From Flavobacterium glycines (GTDB lineage: Bacteria; Bacteroidota; Bacteroidia; Flavobacteriales; Flavobacteriaceae): a stretch of 64,000 bases of DNA. The stretch covers positions 1,364,001-1,428,000 of the forward strand of contig NZ_FNEO01000001.1 in NCBI RefSeq assembly GCF_900100165.1. The letters are read 5' to 3'. The translations under genes were made by a program, and so were the position numbers. Of this stretch, positions 8,451-17,484 are shown piece by piece (within the stretch, counting starts at the first letter, position 1; each line of letters opens with the position of its first letter). The notes beneath the pieces are model-generated. The model did not search any database. It saw nothing but the letters and a program-made list of their open reading frames with translations, and was not told the origin of the DNA.

Positions 8451-9239
8451 TTAGTTTTGAATGCTGTAAAGCGCTTCGATTTCGGTTGGAGTTAATGCTC
8501 TGTCCCAAATAGCAACATCATCTATTTTTCCATCCGTATGATTCCAATAACCGTTAGCCTGATTAGACTCTCCAATTGAAATTCCTGAATTTCCGGATGT
8601 ATTCATCGTGCTGGAGTAATTTTGAGTCGCTGCAAGTCTTCCGTTGATATATAGCCTAACTTGATTCTGATTGTAGGTCATTACCAAGTGATACCATTTA
8701 TTTAGAGTTAATGGTTGGTTTGAAACAGCATTTGCACTGCCTGTTCCGTTTGTTCCTACAATAAAAGCGGTAACGGAAGTTGGATTGAATGTGATTCCCC
8801 AAACCTGACCATTTGGATTAGAGTATCCGTATTGAAAGCGATTGATAATTGTAGAATAAGGATTGTTAGTATTCCCATTCCAGAAATATGAACGTGGATA
8901 AAGCCATAGTGATACTGTTATATTATTCACATTCATTAATGGAGAATAAGGGATGTAGATTTCATCGTTTTGGTTTCCGAAACTGGCATTGCTAAAGTCA
9001 AAATCGTAAGCTCTGTGAGTCTTGTTGTTTTTGTCAGTAGTTAAAGTTGCTCCATGAACGGTTCCGTTTAAATCATGACCGGAACTATCATTTGCATCGC
9101 CATCAAAATTGTATTGGGCAATTAGACCATCGCTTGGAAATGTTGCCGGTGTTGAGTCGCTGTTTGGGCTACAATTATATAATAAAACAGCAAAAACAAT
9201 CATAGCGGTAAGTTTCTTTAAAGATTCAAATGTTTTCAT
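8451..9239 (-). CDS. LamG/concanavalin A-like lipoprotein
   Basis: The 262-residue protein starts with a lipoprotein signal peptide (lipobox around LLYNC, mature Cys at 23). After a short Ser/Pro linker comes a LamG-like jelly-roll domain: LIAQYNFDGDANDSSGHDLN at the start, then ITVSLWLYPRS, KWYHLVMTYN and VRLYINGRLAATQNYSS. It closes with KIDDVAIWDRALTPTEIEALY, the standard end of a LamG_3 domain. It is expected on the cell surface or in the outer membrane as a carbohydrate- or protein-binding module. No catalytic domain is attached. Confidence 0.9.
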   Translation of the reverse strand: MKTFESLKKLTAMIVFAVLLYNCSPNSDSTPATFPSDGLIAQYNFDGDANDSSGHDLNGTVHGATLTTDKNNKTHRAYDFDFSNASFGNQNDEIYIPYSPLMNVNNITVSLWLYPRSYFWNGNTNNPYSTIINRFQYGYSNPNGQVWGITFNPTSVTAFIVGTNGTGSANAVSNQPLTLNKWYHLVMTYNQNQVRLYINGRLAATQNYSSTMNTSGNSGISIGESNQANGYWNHTDGKIDDVAIWDRALTPTEIEALYSIQN

Positions 9240-9363
9240 TTGTATTGGATTTATAAGTTTAGGGCAAAGGTATTGGTATGTTTTTCGGTATTTTTTATAG
9301 CCTCAAAACAATAGGCGTTTTATGTCGTATAAAGGTTTATATTTGTATTTCAATACTCAAATT

Positions 9364-10425
9364 ATGCTTAAACAACTCGAAAGATTAAAAATCATCTCTA
9401 CTTATTTGAAAGAAACATCGGCTGATGCAAAAACTATTTTAGCTTATCTTAAACAGAATAATGCCGAGATAAGTCTTCGTCAATTACAGCGGGATTTAAA
9501 AGATGTAGCGGAATTTTTTCTGAGAACCGATGAAGTAATGCAAGTAACAAAGGAAGGTTTGAGTAAGATGTATAAAATCACTATATCAGAACGAAATAAG
9601 ACCATCGAACAACAAACAATTAATACCTGGCAGTTGATGGAACAATCGGGAAGTGTACCTTTATTGGAACAACGAAATGTAGGTAAGGATAAGAAAGCCT
9701 TACGTAGGATTTTAAATAAAGTTTTGGTTTTGGTAAGTGGTAAACAAAGTTTGAATAATTATGAAATTATAAAGGCGACTAATTTTTATACCGTAAAAGG
9801 AGATGCTAATTTTAATAAAGTAGTTGATGATTTGTTGAAAGCTATCAGGAACTCATTAGTGGTAAAAATAAGTGAAGTTGTAAATGATTTTACAAGTGAT
9901 AATAATGCCACAAAGAAATGGAATGTTAAGTTTTTACCTTTTCGAATTGTATTTCATCGAGGTGATTTTTTCATTGCAGGGATTGAAAATAAAAAAGCGG
10001 TAGTGTACGAAATTGGGCAATTTGTAAATGTCACTGTATCAAAATCGGGTTTTAACAGAGAGCAATATGAAGCTCAAATTAATCAGGAATTAGGTAATCG
10101 TTTTGGCATTACTAAAAATATAAATGATGAGGTTTATGATGTTAAACTTGAATTTACATCCGTAACAGGAGCTTTGGTTTCTAAATATCATTGGCATCAT
10201 TCGGAAAAATTTGTAAAAGAAAACGGCAATTGGATTATGACTATGCGTTGTGGTATCAATAGGGAATTGGTAGGCTGGCTTTTTCAATGGATGGATAATG
10301 TTCGTGTTATTGAACCTGTTCTTCTTCAGGAGCAGTATAATCAGATTTTGATTAAAATGAATAAAAATGTAGCGTCTAGTGAAACCTTAGTTTATAAAAA
10401 TCATTTCGAATACAAAAAGGATTAG
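9364..10425 (+). CDS. WYL-domain transcriptional regulator
   Basis: A 353-residue regulator from the ATG at 9364. An upstream in-frame ATG at 9322 would add 14 residues that do not look family-like. An N-terminal winged helix (LKIISTYLKETSADAKTILA through SLRQLQRDLKDV, about residues 5-50) is followed by a WYL ligand-sensing domain (PFRIVFHRGDFFIAGI). The WYL triad itself is degenerate. The C-terminal WCX extension ends RELVGWLFQWMDNVRVIEP. WYL proteins often sense nucleic acids or nucleotides and regulate defence and DNA-damage genes. It is divergent from the LamG gene and 1.7 kb from the nuclease-like operon; any link is inference. Confidence 0.85.
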   Translation: MLKQLERLKIISTYLKETSADAKTILAYLKQNNAEISLRQLQRDLKDVAEFFLRTDEVMQVTKEGLSKMYKITISERNKTIEQQTINTWQLMEQSGSVPLLEQRNVGKDKKALRRILNKVLVLVSGKQSLNNYEIIKATNFYTVKGDANFNKVVDDLLKAIRNSLVVKISEVVNDFTSDNNATKKWNVKFLPFRIVFHRGDFFIAGIENKKAVVYEIGQFVNVTVSKSGFNREQYEAQINQELGNRFGITKNINDEVYDVKLEFTSVTGALVSKYHWHHSEKFVKENGNWIMTMRCGINRELVGWLFQWMDNVRVIEPVLLQEQYNQILIKMNKNVASSETLVYKNHFEYKKD

Positions 10426-10487
10426 ATTGAAAAAAAAACACTTTCTACTTCATGTTTTTCAACTGTTGCAGATGATTTATTATGATA

Positions 10488-11012
10488 TTAATCGTTTTTA
10501 TAGCCTATCTTTTTCCTTGGTACAGTGTTCTCTTTTTTGTCAACCAATTCATCTAGATAATTAAAAACGAGTTCAATATTTTTACTGTGATTGTTTAGCT
10601 TCTTTTTAATTTCTTCGATTTCAATTTTCATACTTAGAGTATCAGTAAGTATTGCTCTCATTTTAGTAAACACACGAATAATCTGAATGTTCATTTTGAT
10701 TGCTGTAGAACTGTTCAGTATACTTGACAACATAGCTACTCCTTGTTCGGTAAATGCCATAGGTGTATATCTAGTCCCTCCCCAGTTTGAGGTGCCAAAA
10801 TGGCTCCTCAAGTTTTCAAATTCTTGTTCGCTAAGTTCAAACATAAAATCCTCAGGAAATCTTTCTATATTTCTACGAACTTGTCTTTTGAGTTGTTTGG
10901 TCTCTACACTATAAAGTTCAGCCAGATCTTTGTCAATCATTACTTTTAAATTTCTAATTAAATAAATTTTGCTAGTAATGATTTCGTCAGGAATAGTAAT
11001 GTTATCATTCAT
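10488..11012 (-). CDS. ORF6N-domain protein
   Basis: Residues ~8-95 form an ORF6N domain (IYLIRNLKVMIDKDLAELY, then QVRRNIERFPEDFMFELSE and GGTRYTPMAFTEQGVAMLSS), the phage antirepressor-type DNA-binding fold. The remaining ~70 residues are a charged coiled-coil-like helix. Stand-alone ORF6N proteins are common in Bacteroidota chromosomes and are usually viewed as phage-derived regulators; their role is not known. No other phage genes are near. The 174-residue length is typical. Confidence 0.87.
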   Translation of the reverse strand: MNDNITIPDEIITSKIYLIRNLKVMIDKDLAELYSVETKQLKRQVRRNIERFPEDFMFELSEQEFENLRSHFGTSNWGGTRYTPMAFTEQGVAMLSSILNSSTAIKMNIQIIRVFTKMRAILTDTLSMKIEIEEIKKKLNNHSKNIELVFNYLDELVDKKENTVPRKKIGYKND

Positions 11013-11084
11013 GCTTTAAAATTTTGTAATAAAAATAAAGCAAAAATTTAAATATTCCTAGGTTGAGATTTTAAATTTATAGGA

Positions 11085-12611
11085 TTAAATAACTATCTTA
11101 ATCTGCATACTTTTCAACTGTTCCAGATAATCTCTTTGATTAGATAGTCTCGGTATTTTGTGTTGACCACCTAATTTATTGTTGTCTTTGAGCCAATCAT
11201 AGAATAAATGCTCTCTCGCAACATTGATTACCAAAGGATTTAGTGTCATGTTGTTGTAGCGTTTGGCCTCGTAATCCGAATTCAGAGTTTGTAACGTTTC
11301 GTCCAGCGCTTTTTGAAAAACAGCCATATCAGCCGGTTTTTTCTTGAACTCAATCATCCACTCGTGTGCTCCTTTTTCTTTTCCATTCATAAAAACAGGG
11401 GCAACGGTATAGTCGATTATTTCAGCATGGGTGATATGACAGGCCTTGGCAAGTGCCTGATCAGTGTTTTCGACCATTAATTCTTCTCCAAAAACGTTGA
11501 TGTGGTGTTTGGTTCTTCCGGTAACCCTGATTCTAAATGGATTTAGCGAAGTGAAACGCACGGTGTCGCCTACTAAATAACGGAACAATCCCGAATTAGT
11601 GGTGATAACAATAGCATAGTTTTTATTTAATTCCACATCGGCTAAACGGATTACTTTTTGATTGGGTGTCCCAAAAGTGTCCATTGGAATAAATTCATAA
11701 AAAATTCCGTAGTCCAGCATTAACAATAAATCACTGGAATGATTTAAATCCTGAATGGCAAAAAATCCTTCCGAAGCATTGTATATTTCGTAATATTTGA
11801 ATTCTTTTTTAGGAAGCAGGTTTTGGTATTGCTCGCGGTACGGATTGAAACTTACTCCTCCGTGAAAATAAACTTCCAGGTTAGGCCAAATTTCGAATAA
11901 ATTGCCTTTGCCGGTTTCTTCCAGCATTTTGTTCATTAACACCAGCATCCACGAAGGAACTCCTGCAAAGCTGGTTACATTTTCTCTTTTGGTTTCGTTG
12001 ATAATGGCTGCCATTTTGGATTCCCATTCGCTCATTAACGAAATTTTATTGCTTGGCGTACTGCTGAATTCAGCCCAAATAGGCATATTTTCAATCAATA
12101 TTGCCGATAAATCGCCAAAGAAACTATTGTTGTCTTCATAGATTTGAGAACTTCCTCCCAAACGTAAACTTTTGCCTGTAAAAAGTTCCGAGTTTTCATT
12201 GTTGCTTAAATAAAGGCACAATAAATCCTTGCTGCCTTTGTAATGGCAATCTTCGAGTGCTTCGTTGCTTACAGGGATAAATTTGCTTTTTGCATTAGTG
12301 GTTCCGCTTGATTTTGCAAACCATTTAATAGGCGATTCCCAAAAAACATTTTGTTCTCCCTGACGCGTTCTTTCAATTAAAGGCTGTAATTCTTCATAAG
12401 TAGCAATCGGAATTCTTTCTGCAAAAGTAGCATAGGAATTAATCGAAGCATAATCGTATTTTTTGCCTAATACTGTATTTTTTGCTGCAGCAATCAAATT
12501 CATAAGCAGCTCTTCCTGAACCTCGTTTGGGTATTTCAGGAAAAGTTCGATTTGATGGATTCGTTGTTTTAAAACCCAGGAAGCAAATGAATTGATGAGC
12601 TGTATTGGCAT
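11085..12611 (-). CDS. GH3 auxin-responsive-promoter family protein (acyl-adenylating)
   Basis: This 508-residue protein belongs to the GH3 family of the ANL (acyl-adenylate-forming) superfamily. The ATP-binding loop KSSGTTNAKSKFIPVS (about residues 95-110) and the later motifs YNASEGFFAIQD and LFRYLVGDTVRF are clear. GRTKHHINVFGEELM is the hinge into the C-terminal domain. Plant GH3 enzymes couple amino acids to carboxylic acid hormones; the bacterial substrate is not known. A divergent promoter region separates it from the DUF2797 gene. Confidence 0.9.
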   Translation of the reverse strand: MPIQLINSFASWVLKQRIHQIELFLKYPNEVQEELLMNLIAAAKNTVLGKKYDYASINSYATFAERIPIATYEELQPLIERTRQGEQNVFWESPIKWFAKSSGTTNAKSKFIPVSNEALEDCHYKGSKDLLCLYLSNNENSELFTGKSLRLGGSSQIYEDNNSFFGDLSAILIENMPIWAEFSSTPSNKISLMSEWESKMAAIINETKRENVTSFAGVPSWMLVLMNKMLEETGKGNLFEIWPNLEVYFHGGVSFNPYREQYQNLLPKKEFKYYEIYNASEGFFAIQDLNHSSDLLLMLDYGIFYEFIPMDTFGTPNQKVIRLADVELNKNYAIVITTNSGLFRYLVGDTVRFTSLNPFRIRVTGRTKHHINVFGEELMVENTDQALAKACHITHAEIIDYTVAPVFMNGKEKGAHEWMIEFKKKPADMAVFQKALDETLQTLNSDYEAKRYNNMTLNPLVINVAREHLFYDWLKDNNKLGGQHKIPRLSNQRDYLEQLKSMQIKIVI

Positions 12612-12659
12612 TTTTAAAAAATAGGGTTATGAAATTTAGCTTAGGAATAATAACTTTAC

Positions 12660-12689
12660 CAAAAATAGCAAAATTTACGAAACAGCAAA
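12660..12689 (-). promoter_or_regulatory. Bacteroidota-type promoter for the GH3 gene
   Basis: Read on the minus strand: TTTG (12689-12686), an 18-bp spacer, then TATTTTTG (12667-12660), matching TTG-N17-23-TAnnTTTG. It lies about 50 bp upstream of the GH3 start. Confidence 0.6.
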
Positions 12690-12708
12690 CCTTAAAAATT
12701 CAATCTTA

Positions 12709-13503
12709 ATGCAATACGAAGGCGTACTTACTAAAATGGAAACCGAATATGGAAAACCTATTCAATACTACTTAGTTTTTGAAACTAGTTTTTTGAATGT
12801 TAATCAGCTGATAGGTAAAGATATTTCAATTGATTTTGTAGGTTTTCAATGCTTGAATTGCAATAAGAAAAAGAAAATTTTCCGTCAGGGATTTTGTTAC
12901 GAATGTTTTTATTCCAGTGCTGCTGTGGGCGACTGGATTATGAAACCTGAGTTGAGTACCGCACATTTAGGGATTGCAGACCGTGATTTGGCTTATGAAG
13001 AAAAGGTGCAATTGCAGCCTCATATTGTGTATTTGGCTTTGTCTAGCGAGATAAAAGTGGGTGTAACACGTAAAACCCAGGTGCCTACCCGATGGATTGA
13101 TCAGGGAGCTACTGAGGCGATTGCTATTGTTGAAGTTCCGAATCGTTATTTGGCTGGGATTACTGAGGTAGCTTTAAAAGACCATTATGCCGATAAAACG
13201 AATTGGCGTAAAATGTTGACCAATGATATTGAAGCCGTCGATTTAGTAGCCGAGCGATTGAAATTGGAAAATTTAATTCCTGACGAAGTACGGGATTATT
13301 TTATTTTGGATAAAAATGATTTGTACCAAATGGACTATCCGGTTTTGCAATATCCTTCAAAGGTGAAGAGTCTGAGCTTAGATAAAACACCCAAGTTTGA
13401 GGGAAAATTAACCGGGATAAAAGGACAGTATCTACTATTTGAAGACGGAACTGTTTTTAATGTTCGTGGTTCTGAGGGGTATGTGGTGAGTATTTCGGTG
13501 TAA
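12709..13503 (+). CDS. DUF2797 family protein
   Basis: The 264-residue protein has a zinc-ribbon-like cysteine set (C48, C51, C63, C66; CLNC and CYEC). A GIY-YIG-like segment follows (HIVYLALSSEIKVGVTRKTQ, about 107-126, with RW and GA after it). This is the arrangement of DUF2797. The nuclease residues are degenerate in this family and its function is unestablished. It is divergent from the GH3 gene. Downstream lies the two-hairpin repeat rather than a simple terminator. Confidence 0.85.
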   Translation: MQYEGVLTKMETEYGKPIQYYLVFETSFLNVNQLIGKDISIDFVGFQCLNCNKKKKIFRQGFCYECFYSSAAVGDWIMKPELSTAHLGIADRDLAYEEKVQLQPHIVYLALSSEIKVGVTRKTQVPTRWIDQGATEAIAIVEVPNRYLAGITEVALKDHYADKTNWRKMLTNDIEAVDLVAERLKLENLIPDEVRDYFILDKNDLYQMDYPVLQYPSKVKSLSLDKTPKFEGKLTGIKGQYLLFEDGTVFNVRGSEGYVVSISV

Positions 13504-13520
13504 CAGCATTATTATTATTT

Positions 13521-13655
13521 GAGCGTTCCCTTATTGAAAAACAAGAAAAATGTTTTTCAATAAGGTCGGGCTGTACGCTATATCTTTTAGGAATCCTTTC
13601 CGCCTAAAAAGGCGAAGGATTCCTAAAAGGATGTCGCTTCCATCCCTTACGCGTT
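13521..13655. repeat. Two-hairpin intergenic repeat element
   Basis: Hairpin 1 is a perfect 15-bp stem (13529-13543 with 13551-13565; loop of 7). A conserved-looking linker TCGGGCTGTACGCTATATC follows. Hairpin 2 is a long near-perfect stem (13582-13604 with 13611-13632, each arm containing TTTTAGGAATCCTT). The tail is GTCGCTTCCATCCCTTACGC. The linker and tail match a dispersed intergenic repeat I recall from many Flavobacterium-like genomes, whose hairpin sequences vary while the linker and tail stay constant. No ORF is present. It may be a MITE/REP-like element or a structured RNA. It lies between the convergent DUF2797 gene and an exported protein gene. Confidence 0.75.
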
Positions 13656-13750
13656 ATGGACAACGATATTTTTTTGATTTTGGAATATAAATATTTAAGA
13701 GGGGTATTGCCTTTCGTTTGAAGTAAAGTTGTTAACTCTATTCGCTAAAG

Positions 13751-14413
13751 TTAATTCGTTTTGATTACTTTGCTAATATATTTTAGATTCTTCATCAATT
13801 CATTGTAGTTGGAGAAATTTTCAATACCAAATAAATCTTTATCAGTTAGCCAATTTGTCGGAATCTCCAAGTTTCTAGATTTGTAAAAGTTTAATAAGTA
13901 GGATCCGCCATCATACCACATATCTCCAAGTTTGTCAGAGAATTTTTTTTCATAATAGATATATTTTTCGTATTCTCTAAATTTTAACTCTTCCTTTAGA
14001 GCTAGATATGTTTTATTATACTCATTTCTGTTGGTTAAAGATTTCTGACTGTTTTTATAATTTAAACTTCGATGTTTCTTTATTTCGGGAGAATATTCGT
14101 CTTCAAAGGCAATATATTCGCGTACTGCTTCCTGCCATATTTTTTTTAGTTTTTCATAGTTAGGAGATTTATGCATAACCCATAAAAGATTTTTATCTTC
14201 TTGTGTAGCCAAAGAATATCTGCTTTTTCCTTTTTTCATGTTTTGAAGATAAAATTCTAACTTTAAATAACTTAATTGTTTGTCAATACTATCTTTCTTG
14301 TTTTTCAATTCAGAAAGATTCGCTATTTCGTATATAGTAGTTATTTTTTGGGCTAAAGAACGATTTGTAATTAAACAAATAATTGAAGCAATAATTAAAA
14401 ATTTTAATTTCAT
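13751..14413 (-). CDS. Exported protein of unknown function
   Basis: The 220-residue protein has a clear N-terminal signal peptide (hydrophobic stretch about residues 4-20, likely cleavage after SLAQ). The mature part is highly charged and helical with many Lys/Glu/Tyr residues (for example EYEKYIYYEKKFSDKLGD). I recognise no domain. It is probably periplasmic. It stands alone between the two-hairpin repeat and the terminator region of the AsmA gene. Confidence 0.72.
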   Translation of the reverse strand: MKLKFLIIASIICLITNRSLAQKITTIYEIANLSELKNKKDSIDKQLSYLKLEFYLQNMKKGKSRYSLATQEDKNLLWVMHKSPNYEKLKKIWQEAVREYIAFEDEYSPEIKKHRSLNYKNSQKSLTNRNEYNKTYLALKEELKFREYEKYIYYEKKFSDKLGDMWYDGGSYLLNFYKSRNLEIPTNWLTDKDLFGIENFSNYNELMKNLKYISKVIKTN

Positions 14414-14600
14414 AGTTTTAATTTTAGCTACCTGGCTTATGTAAACAACGCTATTACATATACTTTCTATACGAAGCTTGTTTTAATCAAAAAAGCTGGT
14501 TTTGTTTATTTTTCAAATGTATAAAAATATCTTACAAAAATCAGTTTTAAAATTTTCCTGAAATTACTACTTGAATAGTTTTATTTAATTATAAAACAAA

Positions 14601-14642
14601 AAAAAGGATGATTCTCCAATTAGAAAACCCATCCTTTTTTTT
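14601..14642 (-). terminator. Terminator of the AsmA gene
   Basis: AAAAAGGATG (14601-14610) pairs with CATCCTTTTT (14630-14639). On the minus strand the stem is followed by a T-run. It lies just after the stop of the AsmA-like gene. Confidence 0.85.
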
Positions 14643-14655
14643 AAATGATAAATTG

Positions 14656-17307
14656 TTATTTTGTTGCAGTAGTATCCGCTACTTTTTTCTTTTTGTTAAA
14701 GAGATTGTTCAATAGATCGGTTGCTTTTGCTTTTACCTCTTCTTTAGCTTTCGTTTGTACTTCGGTTTTAGTTGTCGGAATGACTGTTTTTGTAGTATCT
14801 CCTGCTTTTTTGTTTTTATTGATAATGTCGGTTAAAGCAGCGTTTCCTTTGCTCACTAATTTTTGTTTTTGTTGTTGGATTAGTTGATTGGTTAAGTTAG
14901 TGGCCGCAGTTTTTAAATCGGTGGTGATTTTAGGTTTTGAAAAACTACCGCTTAAAAGTGCATTTACCGGAATGTTTTCCAGTTTGGCGGCATCCGCAGC
15001 AGATAGTTTTGAAATTAAAGCATTGGCTTCTGTGCCTAAATATTTAGCAGGAACATTGAATTTGATATTGTAATTCATGCTCTGATCAAAACCATGAGTA
15101 CCGCCTATAGTTGCCTGAATATCTTTGTATTTTATATTAAAAGGTTTTACGTTTACTTTTCCTTCTTTGAATGTAATTGCCGCTCTTAAATCATTTAAAT
15201 TGATTTTGTTCAAATCTAAGAATTTAATATTCGAAGTCAAAGCCGTCAATAGTGTCGAATTACTGGAATTGATAGTGGTAGATAGAAATTGACCTAATAA
15301 ATCTCCGGTGATGGTTTTTAAATCGGGAGTTAATTCTACGGCATCCAGATTTCCGTTTAATTTGATAGTGGAGTTGATTTTTCCATTAACTACCCCTGCA
15401 ATTGGAGCCAGTTTTTTAAGCATGTCTAATTGTGTAAAGGATTGTGCAATATCAACCTGGTTTAAACCTAAATCCATATCAAATGTTGGTGTTTTTCCTT
15501 TTGTAGAGACAGCACCATTTAATCCGATAGCTCCACCAAAAATGTTAGTTTTGATGTTCTCCATCGTTAGTTTTTCGTCTTTAACGATTAATTTACCCGA
15601 AACATTTTTTAGTGTTAAATTATCGTACAATACCGTATTGGCTTTTGCGGTAAGCGTACAATCCAGATAGGCAGGGATTTTCATGGCTTCTGTTTTCTTA
15701 GCTTTTGTGTTGTCGGATGTTGTAGTTGCTGTTTTTGGTTTCTCTTCAGTAGTTACAAAATCATTAACGGCTAATTGATTAGAAGTCAGATTAAAATTAC
15801 CCTGTAGGTTTTGATTTTTAAATACAAAGCCGTAGAAATTTTCTAAAACTCCGGTAACACTCAAATCGCTTTTTCCGGTCGAAGCTTTAAATTGTTTCAG
15901 GTTTACTCTTGACGGATTAAAGGCGATTTCGGCTGTGCTAATGTTCATCGATTTGCCGTTTTCGTCGGTGTATTTAAATCCAGACAAACTCATTGTTCCT
16001 GAATTTTTGATGTTTTGATATTGGCTTTTTTCTACCGATTGCATGTCGAATTGAGTAGTCACATCGGCTTTTAGAATTCCGCTTAAAGGTTTGTCCAGTT
16101 TTACAGGATAGGCTTTTGATAAATTGCCTAAGTTAATGGTTCCTTTTAACATGGCATCTACAAGAGCATTTTGGGTAACATTTTTAATATTGGCTTTGGC
16201 ATTAAAAACATCCTGATCAATACGGAAAGAAAGTTTGTCTAAGTTGACATAAGTATCATTTAAAATTCCGGTTTGATTGATGATTTTAGTATCAATGATA
16301 ATATTCTGAACCGATTTAGGAAGATTAGGATATTGAAAAGAAGCATTATTAGAAGCGATTTCAATATTGAATTTTGGAACCGTTTTGTCTGAGTACAATC
16401 CTTTCGCAAATCCGGCTACAGTAAAATCTCCGGTAGTTTTTACATTGTCCAGATCAGCCGCATAAGCCGCCGGAATAACACCTAAGAAGTTTTTAAATGA
16501 AGATGTTGGCGTTTTGAATTTCAAATCGTATTCCTGACCGGCATCAACTAATTGAATAAATCCGTCAAATTCCAAAGGCAATTGATTGATTAAAGCCTTG
16601 TTTTCTTTGAAAGTGTATTTGCTTTTTTCTAAATCAATTCCTAAAACAGCATCCAGTGTCAAGGCTACTTTGTTCATATAATTCACCTTGTCCATATCCA
16701 GACTTATTTTGGCTGTTGATTTGGTGTTTAAATCTAATTTGGAAGCCGCAAAATCTCCTGTTCCTTCGTGGTTCAAACTGTCAATTAGCATTTTTATTTT
16801 CGAACTTTCGTCAAAATAACGGAATTGAAAATTTTCCAGTTTGTAATTCTGGATGTTCAAAGCCAATGGTTTGCCTTTGCTTTTATCGGTTTCTTTTTCA
16901 TCTTTTAGAGCAATATCATAATTTCCAATTCCATCTTTGTTGAAAATAATATTGATTAAACCGTCTTTAGAATTTATTCCATCAATATTGATGGGTTCAT
17001 TGTCACCTTTAAAAAGTTCTTTAATTGACATTTTTAAATTCAGTTCGCCTAATGCAACCAGAGTGTCTCCTTCAAATGGTGCTTTGTTGATGATGGCTAA
17101 TTTTTCGATGGTGACATTTGCATTGGGAAAGTTTTTGAACAAACTCAAATCGGCATCTGCAAAACTCACTTTGGCATCCACTTTTTGATTGATAGCCTCC
17201 AAGATTTTTGCTTTTATCTGATCCTTAAAAAAATAGGGAATAGCGAATAAGGAAACAGCAAAAAGAGCGATAATAATTCCGAATATTTTTAGTGCTTTTT
17301 TTAACAT
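14656..17307 (-). CDS. AsmA-family inner-membrane/periplasmic protein
   Basis: The 883-residue protein starts with one membrane helix (residues ~8-28) followed by the AsmA N-terminal motif (IPYFFKDQIKAKILEAINQK through FADADLSLFKNFPNANVTIE). A long periplasmic region of repeated beta strands follows, as in AsmA/TamB/YicH bridge-like lipid-transport proteins. An AsmA_2-like C-terminal region lies at ~600-790. The last ~70 residues are Lys/Thr-rich and low complexity. AsmA-like proteins are thought to carry phospholipids to the outer membrane. It is monocistronic, with its own terminator. Confidence 0.9.
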   Translation of the reverse strand: MLKKALKIFGIIIALFAVSLFAIPYFFKDQIKAKILEAINQKVDAKVSFADADLSLFKNFPNANVTIEKLAIINKAPFEGDTLVALGELNLKMSIKELFKGDNEPINIDGINSKDGLINIIFNKDGIGNYDIALKDEKETDKSKGKPLALNIQNYKLENFQFRYFDESSKIKMLIDSLNHEGTGDFAASKLDLNTKSTAKISLDMDKVNYMNKVALTLDAVLGIDLEKSKYTFKENKALINQLPLEFDGFIQLVDAGQEYDLKFKTPTSSFKNFLGVIPAAYAADLDNVKTTGDFTVAGFAKGLYSDKTVPKFNIEIASNNASFQYPNLPKSVQNIIIDTKIINQTGILNDTYVNLDKLSFRIDQDVFNAKANIKNVTQNALVDAMLKGTINLGNLSKAYPVKLDKPLSGILKADVTTQFDMQSVEKSQYQNIKNSGTMSLSGFKYTDENGKSMNISTAEIAFNPSRVNLKQFKASTGKSDLSVTGVLENFYGFVFKNQNLQGNFNLTSNQLAVNDFVTTEEKPKTATTTSDNTKAKKTEAMKIPAYLDCTLTAKANTVLYDNLTLKNVSGKLIVKDEKLTMENIKTNIFGGAIGLNGAVSTKGKTPTFDMDLGLNQVDIAQSFTQLDMLKKLAPIAGVVNGKINSTIKLNGNLDAVELTPDLKTITGDLLGQFLSTTINSSNSTLLTALTSNIKFLDLNKINLNDLRAAITFKEGKVNVKPFNIKYKDIQATIGGTHGFDQSMNYNIKFNVPAKYLGTEANALISKLSAADAAKLENIPVNALLSGSFSKPKITTDLKTAATNLTNQLIQQQKQKLVSKGNAALTDIINKNKKAGDTTKTVIPTTKTEVQTKAKEEVKAKATDLLNNLFNKKKKVADTTATK

Positions 17308-17420
17308 GACGAAGGAATTTAAATTACACGTGAGATGTTCTATTACAAAAATAAAGTAATAGGCGTAGATAAGTTTATAATATTTTCATAATATGTTATA
17401 TCTTCTTAAGGGGATTACAG

Positions 17421-17453
17421 AAAAAAAATCCGCTAAAATTATAAACGGATTTT
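17421..17453 (-). terminator. Terminator of sppA
   Basis: AAAATCCG (17425-17432) pairs with CGGATTTT (17446-17453). On the minus strand it is followed by a T-run, directly downstream of the sppA stop. Confidence 0.8.
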
Positions 17454-17484
17454 GATTGATACTATTTTAGAAGACTGTAAATTA

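Noticed and set aside
9261..9291. CAAAGGTA as a -7 box for the LamG gene
   Set aside because: No -33 partner exists at a 17-23 bp spacing, so I did not list it as a promoter.
10488..11012. Prophage remnant around the ORF6N gene
   Set aside because: Only the single ORF6N gene looks phage-derived; no integrase, capsid or attachment repeat is nearby.
15308..15670. A 120-codon plus-strand open frame
   Set aside because: It is antisense to the AsmA gene and has no independent support.
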